From CAJXQU01 sp965223825 (GTDB lineage: Bacteria; Pseudomonadota; Gammaproteobacteria; CAJXQU01): a DNA stretch of 64,000 bases. Of this stretch, positions 17,365-24,964 are shown in pieces. The position numbers and the translations under genes were made by a program. Numbering within the stretch: the first letter of the stretch is position 1; each line of letters begins with the position of its first letter. The notes below the pieces were generated by a model. It had not been told where the DNA came from and ran no database searches. It saw only the letters and a list, made by a program, of their open reading frames with translations. Location: assembly GCA_965223825.1 (NCBI GenBank), contig OZ245018.1:1736001-1800000 (forward strand), written 5' to 3'.

Positions 17365-18216
17365 TTAAAAACTCACTTGTATTGATGTATAGAATGCATC
17401 TTGATTATCAAAACCAGCGATCGTACCAAGATCTGCATATGCCGCGACAACGGCTACATTTTTATTCGGAAACCATCCAACAAACACATCGTGCCAGTCA
17501 CTTTCTTCAGCGAAACCGAGGTTGTCTGGTTTTTGTCTAAACTCATAACCGATCGCAAATCGTCTGTTTAATAGAACAGCTATACTGCCTTCCACTTGAA
17601 GTTCGTAATCATCATTCTTGTCACCACCGAAACCAAGTAAACCCATCTGGTTTGCTTTCGTTGATCTAAGGGTGAGATTGGTTAACAAGTTATAGTTAAA
17701 GAAACCACCAAGCCAGAGTTTTGTGGCGGACACGTAAAGATCCAAACCATTGTTATTTTTAGAACCAACTGTTTTCGGTAAAGCATATCGATTATTTTCT
17801 TTATACTGAATGCCGGCCGAAATTTGAGGTATTTTGCTGTAAACAAGATCACCCGCAACCCTTACTTTCGCACCTAAAATATATTGCTTTAAATGGCTAC
17901 CACCAAGACTATCCAGTTTAAAACTTTGCTGCGCATAGGAAAGTTCAAGTCGATTATGAAAACCAGCGGCAACCCCAACTGTATTAAGCGTGAAGTCTTG
18001 TGTTGCAACACGCGTACCAAAGCCTGTAACGCCATTTTCATCCTCCGTACCGTAACCTGAAATCACGGCCCATGGGACAATTCCACCACCGGCTGATCCT
18101 TCAACTTGCGTTGCCCCCCCTGTCGCTAACAATCTACCGTCAGCATACACAGAAGACGTAAATAAAAATAAACTAAAAACGATCAATATTCGTTTTATTT
18201 TTCTATAAATCCACAT
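17365..18216 (-). CDS. DUF3034 family outer-membrane beta-barrel protein
   Basis: About 283 residues from the ATG at 18216; a GTG at 18228 adds four residues. Neither has a clear Shine-Dalgarno sequence. Signal peptide: RILIVFSLFLFTSSVYADG. The mature protein starts LLATGGATQVEGSAGGGIVPWA, characteristic of DUF3034. It then shows many alternating beta strands with Asn/Asp turns (FHNRLELSYAQQSFKLDSLGG, GLDLYVSATKLWLGGFF, FAIGYEFRQKPDNLGF) and ends in the aromatic YTSIQVSF expected of an outer-membrane barrel. Function unknown. The conserved partnership with a cupredoxin and an EAL protein suggests a shared redox or copper role. Confidence 0.75.
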   Translation of the reverse strand: MWIYRKIKRILIVFSLFLFTSSVYADGRLLATGGATQVEGSAGGGIVPWAVISGYGTEDENGVTGFGTRVATQDFTLNTVGVAAGFHNRLELSYAQQSFKLDSLGGSHLKQYILGAKVRVAGDLVYSKIPQISAGIQYKENNRYALPKTVGSKNNNGLDLYVSATKLWLGGFFNYNLLTNLTLRSTKANQMGLLGFGGDKNDDYELQVEGSIAVLLNRRFAIGYEFRQKPDNLGFAEESDWHDVFVGWFPNKNVAVVAAYADLGTIAGFDNQDAFYTSIQVSF

Positions 18217-18230
18217 AATTATGATCACAA

Positions 18231-20610
18231 TTAATACGTTCCTAATGCTTCCGGCTCACTATTTTCAAGATCGGACTTTTGGCTATACTCTTGTACCCAA
18301 TTGAAAAAATCATCTTCATTTAAAGGTCGGCTAATGTAGTAACCTTGTAAATCATCACAACCATACTTTTTAAGTAGTTCAAGCGTGTCATTGTTTTCAA
18401 CACCTTCCGCAGTGACGCGAAGGCCCATGTTATGACCAAGATCAATCGTTGATTGAACAATAACAGCATCATCACTATCTTCTGTTAGATTAAGAACAAA
18501 AGACTTATCAATTTTAAGTTCTTGAACCGGTAATTGTTTTAACTTTGCTAAGGATGAAAAGCCGGTTCCATAATCATCAATAGATAAACTAATGCCTGTG
18601 CTCTTGAGTTGATTAAGTAAAGTCAGTGCAAGTTTTGTATCGCGTACAACGGCACTCTCGGTGATTTCCAGTACTAACTGTGAAGGCTTAACATTATTTA
18701 CATTTAAATATTTAATTATTTGGGCAGGTAAATCTGGGTTTAACAGATCGACAGCAGAGAGGTTAATACTTGTTTTAAGTTTAAGCCCAAGGTCGTTCCA
18801 TTTTTTACATTGTTCAATCGCTTTTTTCAAAACCCAAGATGTAATTAAAGGTACATTACCCGACTGTTCAGCAATGGGAATGAATTCATCAGGTGGCATA
18901 AATCCAAGCTCTGGATGAATCCAACGAATCAAGACTTCAACTCCAACGACGTTTCCTGATCGCGCATCCACTTTGGGTTGAAAATTTAAATGAAATTGCT
19001 CGTTCTGAACCGCTTTCTTTAGATCACGAACGATCGATAGTTGACGAATATGTCCTTCATCTCGACCACTTTCATAAATGCCGATTTCTGTAAAGTTCTC
19101 TTTCGCTTCACTCATGGCAATATCAGCACGCCTAATTAATTCAGCAGCGTCTTTCCCGTGGTCTGGATAACAGACGATTCCAGTGCAGAGCGATGCAATG
19201 ATCGATGCTGAGTCAAATTCAATAGAATTCTTTTAACTTTACGATAAGATTCTCTGTAAAATTTATCGATTGAAGCTCATTTGCGCCATCTAAAAGGATA
19301 AGGAATTCGTCTCCACTAACTCTCGCAACAGTGTCCGTTGCCCGTACATGACTGATTATTCTTCTCGAGATTTCTTTTAATACAGAATCACCCATTTTAT
19401 GCCCAAAAGCATTATTAATATCTTTAAAACGCCGCAGGCTGATTAAAATTAGTGAGAAATGTTTATTTGTTCTATCTGAACGTTGCTTAGCAGTGGTAAT
19501 GCGATCATTCATTAGAACAGGGTTAACCAAGCCGGTTAACTCATCATAATGCGCATGACGCATTATTCTTTTTTCCCGTTCAGAAATTCCTGCTTGCATG
19601 TGATTGAATGTCGTTGCTAAGCGTCCTATTTCATCATTGCTTTGAACTTCAATTTTGGCTTCGTAATCACCATCAATAATTCGTTTCGCCGCCAGTGCAA
19701 GTTTTTTAACCGGTCGAGTAACACTACGACCAATATAAATAGAGAAAATCAACGCGACAATGGAGGCGATAAGACTTAAAGTGAGGATTTCTTTTTTGAG
19801 TGGCTTATAAGGTTCAAGTGCATTATTTAACGAGTGTTGTAATAAAACACTCGTTTTATTATCTGTATCGGAAAGACTCAAAAGCGACGTTAAATAATCG
19901 TTACCATCGAGTATGATTGTTTCATTTAATATACGCCCATCACTTGAAATCCTGATTTCTTCAATCATTTTATTTCGAATATCATTATCCAGTGTCGAGG
20001 CAACGATATTTAATGCACCATCTTTAATCACGGTAAAAGTCACGTCGTGACCAATCAATCGCTTAAATGATTCCGCCTCAGCATCATTAATTTTAAAACC
20101 GATAAATACCCAAGCAATGGGTGCTGGAGCTAAGACGGGTACGATCACACTTTGGTAAAGCTCATTGTTAATCATGACGGGTTCAAGCAAGAAACCCTCC
20201 TCTTCCGCAATCTTTAATTGCTCAGAAAGATCAACTAGTTTATGTTTATCATCCGAGCGAGACTCCGTACTTGCAATAAACTCACCTTCTAGGGTCAATA
20301 CTTTCACAAGATCAGCCCCAATTCGATTACCGTGATTTAGTATGACAGATTCGATCGTTGCCTCATCTCCGGTCGCGATCGTTTCCTTAAAACCAAAATC
20401 GGATGTCAGAACTTCGACCGAACTTAACAGCTGTGTGTTTTTTGTTTCTACAATATTATTGTAGATTTTTGAAGCGGTAATCAGGTCATCTTCCAGTTTT
20501 TGTCGTACATTTCTGTCCGTGCTTGAATTAACGGAGATAAACGTTGCTAATTGCGATATCCATACGATCGCAATGATTAACGCGATAACTTTTGTGCTAA
20601 AACTACCCAT
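18231..20610 (-). pseudogene. GGDEF-EAL membrane signalling protein, frameshifted
   Basis: The first part (20610-19219) encodes an inner-membrane protein. It has TM1 (about 7-28), a periplasmic sensor region, TM2 (about 275-295), a HAMP linker (SVTRPVKKLALAAKRIIDGD) and most of a GGDEF domain with ARVSGDEFLILLDG (SGDEF instead of GGDEF). It then runs into a stop after LKEFY. The frame that continues the domain reads EFDSASIIASLCTGIVCYPD, then AAELIRRADIAMSEAK, and joins an EAL domain ending at 18231. Removing one A from the AAAA run (TTTT at 19231-19234 on the plus strand) restores a single protein of about 792 residues. The EAL signature is GVEVLIRW. The break may be real, programmed or an assembly error. 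It overlaps the upstream cupredoxin gene by 8 bases. Confidence 0.8.
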
Positions 20611-21274
20611 TACTACCTTTGCGTAATTTTTCGAACTTTTCTTCTAATTTACTTTTCGGTGCTTTGTATTGATGCTTATCTTTAATCTGCAAAGTGACGA
20701 CATGCGGACTATTAACTTCATTAATTTCAGCAATTTTTATTGAATAAGAGGTATCTATCTTTACTAGGTCAGGATGCCAAACTGCAAGTTCACCATTTGA
20801 TACTTTTGTTACATCAAGCTGAGCATTTCCTTCGATATTGGTTTTTGTAAATACAGGCGTATCCAGAACGTAAATATAACCATTCATCGAATCATGAATG
20901 TTACAACCGAGGGCAACAATACCCGGTTTATCAAACTTGATCGGATCCGTTGGCTCTCCAGAATACAGTTTTATCTGAAATTTTTTCGCTGGAGAAAAGG
21001 AGTAAACATGATGCCGAATGTTGTCACTATTCGGAAAACTGACCAGTGTTCCTTCATAGACAGGCAAAACATATGGTACATATGCTCGGTTAACCTGATC
21101 CATCACCGCCGTCTTCGCAACATCACTGGCACTAACTTGGTCGCCTTTGAGCGACACTACGGCCTGACTGATGGGGTTACCCGCTTGATCAACCACGTTA
21201 ATTTCTAATGCACTAAGCCCGTTTGAAAGGAAAATTAGAAAGCCTAAAGTGAAAATGTTGAGTCTCTTTTTCAT
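20603..21274 (-). CDS. Exported cupredoxin-like (methylamine utilisation protein-like)
   Basis: 223 residues. Signal peptide: LNIFTLGFLIFLSNGLSALE. The mature part has a type 1 copper site: the His in NSDNIRHHVYSF and the Cys, His and Met of IVALGCNIHDSMNGYIYV, arranged Cys-x2-His-x3-Met as in plastocyanin-like proteins. The C-terminal 80 residues are a beta domain ending in a charged tail. Homologues I recall are labelled methylamine utilisation protein, but no mau genes are near. It is the first gene of the cluster and probably a periplasmic copper electron carrier or sensor partner. Its stop overlaps the GGDEF-EAL start by 8 bases. Confidence 0.75.
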   Translation of the reverse strand: MKKRLNIFTLGFLIFLSNGLSALEINVVDQAGNPISQAVVSLKGDQVSASDVAKTAVMDQVNRAYVPYVLPVYEGTLVSFPNSDNIRHHVYSFSPAKKFQIKLYSGEPTDPIKFDKPGIVALGCNIHDSMNGYIYVLDTPVFTKTNIEGNAQLDVTKVSNGELAVWHPDLVKIDTSYSIKIAEINEVNSPHVVTLQIKDKHQYKAPKSKLEEKFEKLRKGSNG

Positions 21275-21523
21275 ATTCTATGATCTATTAAGTCGCTAAA
21301 CTCTGTGAAATGTACTACTTCGCACAACTCTTAAGCGTTGCTTGCTATCAATTCAACTATCGGAAAATTCCATATATCCTTTAGTTTATTAAGAAATGCT
21401 GGACCAACTCATAAAACTCGGAAGTGAATGGTAAGAATTGTAGAGGGAAGATTTTATAGAAATGAACTAGACAATAGACAATATTAAAACCACAAATAAA
21501 CCGTTCAAGCACTCTTAAAAGTA

Positions 21524-21562
21524 CTCGGAAACGCAACTCGGAAACGCAACTCGGAGACGCAA
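21524..21562. repeat. 13-bp tandem repeat, three copies
   Basis: CTCGGAAACGCAA is repeated three times without gaps (the third copy has one G for A). It lies inside decayed copy A of the small repeated ORF. Confidence 0.9.
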
Positions 21563-21574
21563 CGTGGAGGCCCA

Positions 21575-21664
21575 GCTAGTGTGCAAAAAGACGGTCGAAT
21601 CACCATAAAAAATGGCGTTATCACCCCTTTAAACCGCCAAAAAACACCCGTTTTCCACCTGTGA
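21575..21664 (+). repeat. 90-bp direct repeat, copy A
   Basis: This stretch aligns without gaps to 22672-22761. It includes the nearly identical core AATGGCGTTATCACCCCTTT and ends at the same TGA. The two copies flank the XRE regulator gene in the same orientation. Confidence 0.85.
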
Positions 21665-21941
21665 CAAATGGTGTGATGCGACAGATGGTGTGATCTATAT
21701 GGGATATACCAAGATCAGGTCGAGATAATATGGGACAGTTATATAAAACAAAGGCTTATAAAAAATCAGATGGAATTTAAGTGGGAACTATTGCGACAGA
21801 TGAATTTTCTTTTATGAACTTTGAGCGTCAAATGGTTTGATCGAAGTAGGAACTATTTATCGGCTCCATAAACGGCCTTTAAAGACTTAATAAGTATCAG
21901 TGCGCCCTCCGGTGTCATTTGCCCTGTAAATATAAGTGTTT

Positions 21942-22328
21942 TTAAAGTTTCCAGCAGAATCTGGCTTGGGATAATTTTTCAGATTTGAATATTTTTCTTA
22001 ATGACACATCTACATCATTGTAGTGTGCTACGGAGGTATTTAGCTTAGGTTCTATACCACTGATCGTGTACTCTCCGGCGGCTTCTTCCTTGATACCGCT
22101 TAGTTTGCGGGCTTCTTCGCACTTTGAATCTGCTAATCGTAACCTGAGAAGATGATCGAAGTCTTGGTGCTCTTTTTCTGCGAGTATCGCTAAAAAGTCG
22201 ATCTCCGGTAATCTGTCGTTTGCATCGTTCTCGTACAGTGCGAGCGTATTTTTGTGTACCCCTAAGTGAGTTGAAAAGACGTCACGCGAACACTTTCCTC
22301 TGATGCGTTTAATTTCTTCCCCGATCAT
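21942..22328 (-). CDS. XRE-family transcriptional regulator, C-terminus apparently frameshifted
   Basis: 128 residues in the intact frame. The N-terminus is a helix-turn-helix of the phage repressor type: EEIKRIRGKCSRDVFSTHLG, then VHKNTLALYENDAND. The protein ends abruptly at RFCWKL, but another frame continues past that stop with a protein-like stretch (ILLETLKTLIFTGQMTPEGA, then ALILIKSLKAVYGADK) to TAG at 21853. The last 30 or so residues have therefore probably been lost by a one-base frameshift near 21965. The gene lies between direct repeats next to tRNA genes, so it may be the last legible gene of a lost prophage or integrative element. Several AAGTGGGAAC motifs around it are candidate operators. 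Confidence 0.65.
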   Translation of the reverse strand: MIGEEIKRIRGKCSRDVFSTHLGVHKNTLALYENDANDRLPEIDFLAILAEKEHQDFDHLLRLRLADSKCEEARKLSGIKEEAAGEYTISGIEPKLNTSVAHYNDVDVSLRKIFKSEKLSQARFCWKL

Positions 22329-22347
22329 GGCAGATTCCCTTCATATT

Positions 22348-22399
22348 GGTTCCCGCTTTCATATAAAAGTGGGAACAAATTCCTTGTTAGTTCCCACTT
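22348..22399. promoter_or_regulatory. Probable operators of the XRE regulator
   Basis: Three copies of one motif lie 20-72 bases upstream of the regulator start: GGTTCCCGCTTT (22348-22359), AAAAGTGGGAAC (22365-22376) and GTTCCCACTT (22390-22399). The last two form a perfect 10-bp inverted repeat. Similar motifs occur at 21779-21788 and, degenerate, at 21844-21853. Confidence 0.6.
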
Positions 22400-22541
22400 G
22401 AGTAAAGCTCCATCTAACGCATTGATCATTAAGCTAATTTCACTTGTTCCCGATCTTTCCAAAGCGTTAAAACTTACATAGAAGTGGGTACTGAGATAAT
22501 CACCTGCAATTATTTTTCACATTTTTATAGTTTATTTCACA

Positions 22542-22761
22542 ATGAACCGTTTAAACGCACTTAAAAAAAGCGCTCGGAAACAGCGGAAATCAGACAGGAA
22601 CCGTCATTGAAATAAACGGCGGAATCATGCGTATCTCAACACAAGCAGGAACAACAGAAACAGCGGCGGTAGCCAGTATGCAAAAAGGCGACCGAATCAC
22701 CATTAAAAATGGCGTTATCACCCCTTTAAACCGTCAAAAAACACCTGTTTTCCACTTGTGA
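22542..22761 (+). pseudogene. Small repeated ORF (72 residues if repaired), copy B
   Basis: Dropping one A from the A7 run at 22563-22569 gives a continuous 72-residue protein from ATG 22542 to TGA 22761. It starts MNRLNALKKALGNSG and has a beta-rich core (TGTVIEINGGIMRISTQAG, GDRITIKNGVITPLNRQ). As sequenced, the frame is broken. I do not recognise the family. A second, more decayed copy lies at 21496-21664, so the unit has been duplicated in direct orientation around the XRE gene. Confidence 0.5.
22672..22761 (+). repeat. 90-bp direct repeat, copy B
   Basis: Partner of 21575-21664. Downstream of it, TGATCGATCAAACCAT is repeated at 22771-22786 and 22794-22809 (23-bp period). Confidence 0.85.
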
Positions 22762-22870
22762 CAAATGGAATGATCGATCAAACCATTTGTCGGTGATCGA
22801 TCAAACCATGTGACACGTTACAGCAGAAGATAGAAAATGCCGGGAAAGGCCTTAAATTATTGATTTTAAA

Positions 22871-22957
22871 TGGTGCCCGGGGCCGGACTCGAACCGGCAC
22901 GGTGTTGCCACCGAGGGATTTTAAGTCCCTTGCGTCTACCAATTTCGCCACCCGGGC
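22871..22957 (-). tRNA. leuZ: tRNA-Leu (UAA)
   Basis: 87 bases including an encoded CCA end. The acceptor stem is GCCCGGG/CCCGGGC. The anticodon arm is GGGACTTAAAATCCC with anticodon TAA, there is a class II variable arm (CGGTGGCAACACCG), and the T-loop is GGTTCGAGTCC. It is the last of three tRNA genes in the order Gly-Cys-Leu, as in the E. coli glyW-cysT-leuZ operon. Confidence 0.95.
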
Positions 22958-23070
22958 TTGAGTAGGATTCCCAAGCTTGGCTTAACTTCACTGATGATTT
23001 GCGTCCGCATTATGGCGCTTTTCATCAGTAGGGCTGAGATAAATAAGCCTGCCCTGAAGATGAGAAAAGA

Positions 23071-23144
23071 TGGAGGCTGAACCCGGAATCGAACCGGGGT
23101 ACACGGCTTTGCAGGCCGCTACATCACCACTCTGCCATTCAGCC
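23071..23144 (-). tRNA. cysT: tRNA-Cys (GCA)
   Basis: 74 bases with encoded CCA. The acceptor stem is GGCTGAA/TTCAGCC, the anticodon arm GCGGCCTGCAAAGCCGT has anticodon GCA, and the T-loop is GGTTCGATTCC. Confidence 0.95.
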
Positions 23145-23173
23145 GATGGTCATCTTTTCTACTTTTATAAGGC

Positions 23174-23199
23174 AAAAACCCCGGATAGTACCGGGGTTT
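23174..23199 (-). terminator. Hairpin with T-run between tRNA-Gly and tRNA-Cys
   Basis: In the minus-strand RNA, AAACCCCGG-TACTAT-CCGGGGTTT is followed by two more Us. It lies 12 bases after tRNA-Gly. It resembles an intrinsic terminator but could also be a processing hairpin, since three tRNAs in this order are usually cotranscribed. Confidence 0.55.
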
Positions 23200-23211
23200 C
23201 TACGAAATCTT

Positions 23212-23286
23212 TGGAGCGGGAAACGAGATTCGAACTCGCGACCCCAACCTTGGCAAGGTTGTGCTCTACCACTGAGCTATTCCCGC
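23212..23286 (-). tRNA. glyW: tRNA-Gly (GCC)
   Basis: 75 bases with encoded CCA. The acceptor stem is GCGGGAA/TTCCCGC, the anticodon arm AACCTTGCCAAGGTT has anticodon GCC, and the T-loop is AGTTCGAATCT. Confidence 0.95.
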
Positions 23287-23435
23287 AAACTGAGGGCGGT
23301 ATTTTAACCAGAACTGTGGTGGTGTCAAGGTCATTTAAGCTTATATGAAGCGATTCTTTTGCAGTATTCGGTAAGTATTTATTCCCATTGGTTATTTGTC
23401 TGTAGCCGATCATATTTTATGGATTCTCACTATGC

Positions 23436-24305
23436 TCATCCCTCCCGATTCTTTTTGAAAATACACAAGGAAACCCCGCCCAAGATCAATACTGACGAAA
23501 AAACTAACCGCCCTGTGATCGGCTCTGAAACAAAAATAACACCACCTAGTGCGGCTAGTACAGGCACCAGTAGTTGAACAACTGCCGCTTGCGTAGCTGA
23601 GAGCCCTGACAACGCTGCATACCAGATCGTATACCCTAGGGCCGAAGCAATTCCACCAGAGAGTATAGCTAACCAAACACCGCGCTCAGACACGTTAAGA
23701 TCCGTGAATGTCACGCTGAGCAGAATTATGAGAAACGGCAGTGATCGGAGAAAATTGTATGCCGTATCGTGCAGCGGGTTTTGTGATCCCCGCCCCGTTA
23801 ATGTGTAAACTCCCCAAGCAATGCCCGCGATTGTCATTAGCAAGAAACCATTCACCGATGGCGCACTCACACCAGGTAAGATCAAATAAACAAACCCAGC
23901 GAAAGCAATACTGATCCCAAGCCATTCAATTGGTGTTAATCGATTCCCGCTTAGTAGAGACATAAGGATCATACTGATCTGTACGGCACCAAATAAGAGC
24001 AACGCGCCGGTTCCCGTTTCCAACGTGATATAAGCAAACGAAAAAGCGGCAGCATAGACAAAGAGCATAATACTAGAGAGCCAACTACCTTTAGAGGTTA
24101 GATGACGATGCTCTCTTTTGATAAAGAGAAGGATCATGAGCACAACAGCACCTGAGAATAGTCTGAGCGTGGTGAATGCGGAGGCATCAATCGCACCTTG
24201 ATCGAGCGCTAAACGGCACAGAACTGAGTTTGCTGCGAAGGCGGTTAACGCCAATATCGTTAAGGAAAGTGTGCGCCACAAAGAGACTGGTGATCGACTA
24301 CTCAA
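23436..24305 (-). CDS. EamA (DMT superfamily) transporter
   Basis: 289 residues with ten predicted membrane helices in two EamA repeats. The first covers about 10-140 (LTILALTAFAANSVLCRLAL, ending LLFGAVQISMILMSLLSG) and the second about 148-285 (WLGISIAFAGFVYLILPG, then LVPVLAALGGVIFVSEPIT, the conserved Pro/Glu stretch before the last helix). Members export amino acids or metabolites; the substrate cannot be predicted. It sits between pgsA (101 bases away) and the tRNA cluster on the same strand, a place where E. coli has no gene. Confidence 0.82.
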   Translation of the reverse strand: MSSRSPVSLWRTLSLTILALTAFAANSVLCRLALDQGAIDASAFTTLRLFSGAVVLMILLFIKREHRHLTSKGSWLSSIMLFVYAAAFSFAYITLETGTGALLLFGAVQISMILMSLLSGNRLTPIEWLGISIAFAGFVYLILPGVSAPSVNGFLLMTIAGIAWGVYTLTGRGSQNPLHDTAYNFLRSLPFLIILLSVTFTDLNVSERGVWLAILSGGIASALGYTIWYAALSGLSATQAAVVQLLVPVLAALGGVIFVSEPITGRLVFSSVLILGGVSLCIFKKNREG

Positions 24306-24406
24306 GAAAGATTCCTAGTCTGGGTTGCTAACAAATGATAGCGAATAAAAACAATCCGCTTTTACAACAAATCTCTTCATCGAGACGGCAGAAATCACTA
24401 AAAACC

Positions 24407-24964
24407 TTAATCCTTATTCTCTGTCAGCATTGGCCAAGCTGCAGAAATATAGAGGCACATCGACCAAACGGTGAGAATCGCCGCGATGTATAAAAGGACA
24501 TAGCCGATCGTATAAATCGGTAAAAGACCAATATCTGCTTGATAAATCAAACAAGTGATCGCGACCATCTGCGCGGTGGTTTTGATCTTGCCAAGCATCG
24601 AGACGGCCACCTGACTGCGCGCGCCGATCTCAGCCATCCACTCACGCAAAGCAGAAATCGTTATTTCACGACTAATAATAATAGCCGTTGGAATGGCGAG
24701 CCATAATGTTGGGTGTTGCTGGAGAAGAATGATCAAGACAACGGCGACCATCAACTTATCCGCAACCGGATCAAGAAAAGCGCCTAACGCAGAAGCCTGA
24801 TCAAGCTTTCGCGCAAGATAGCCATCTAACCAATCTGTCACAGCAGCGAGAACAAAAATCAATGCTGAGAAAAAACGCGCCCACTCAAAAGGTAAATAAA
24901 AAACCACCGCAAAAACCGGGATCAAAACGATGCGTAATAACGTCAGAATATTTGGGATGTTCAT
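24407..24964 (-). CDS. pgsA: CDP-diacylglycerol-glycerol-3-phosphate 3-phosphatidyltransferase
   Basis: 185 residues, the usual PgsA length. It catalyses the committed step of phosphatidylglycerol synthesis in the inner membrane. The CDP-alcohol phosphotransferase signature D-G-x2-A-R-x8-G-x3-D-x3-D is visible in TDWLDGYLARKLDQASALGA followed by FLDPVADKLM. Several membrane helices follow. It overlaps uvrC by 4 bases (ATGA), so the two genes are coupled. Confidence 0.93.
   Translation of the reverse strand: MNIPNILTLLRIVLIPVFAVVFYLPFEWARFFSALIFVLAAVTDWLDGYLARKLDQASALGAFLDPVADKLMVAVVLIILLQQHPTLWLAIPTAIIISREITISALREWMAEIGARSQVAVSMLGKIKTTAQMVAITCLIYQADIGLLPIYTIGYVLLYIAAILTVWSMCLYISAAWPMLTENKD

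Larger units (their letters stand above)
21275..21852. other. Gene-poor remnant DNA with decayed repeat copy A
   Basis: No intact gene is seen here. From 21496 to 21664 lies a decayed copy of the small ORF found at 22542-22761. Its start codon is ATA, its middle is replaced by a tandem repeat, and its last 90 bases (21575-21664) match 22672-22761 at most positions. After that come two imperfect copies of ACA(A/G)ATGGTGTGAT (from 21664). The motif AAGTGGGAAC lies at 21779-21788 and the sequence CAAATGGTTTGATCGA at 21829-21844. The latter is the exact inverse of 22774-22789. This is probably debris of a mobile element. Confidence 0.5.

Noticed and set aside
21524..21562. Short CRISPR-like array
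   Set aside because: The three 13-bp repeats are tandem with no spacers and no cas genes are near.
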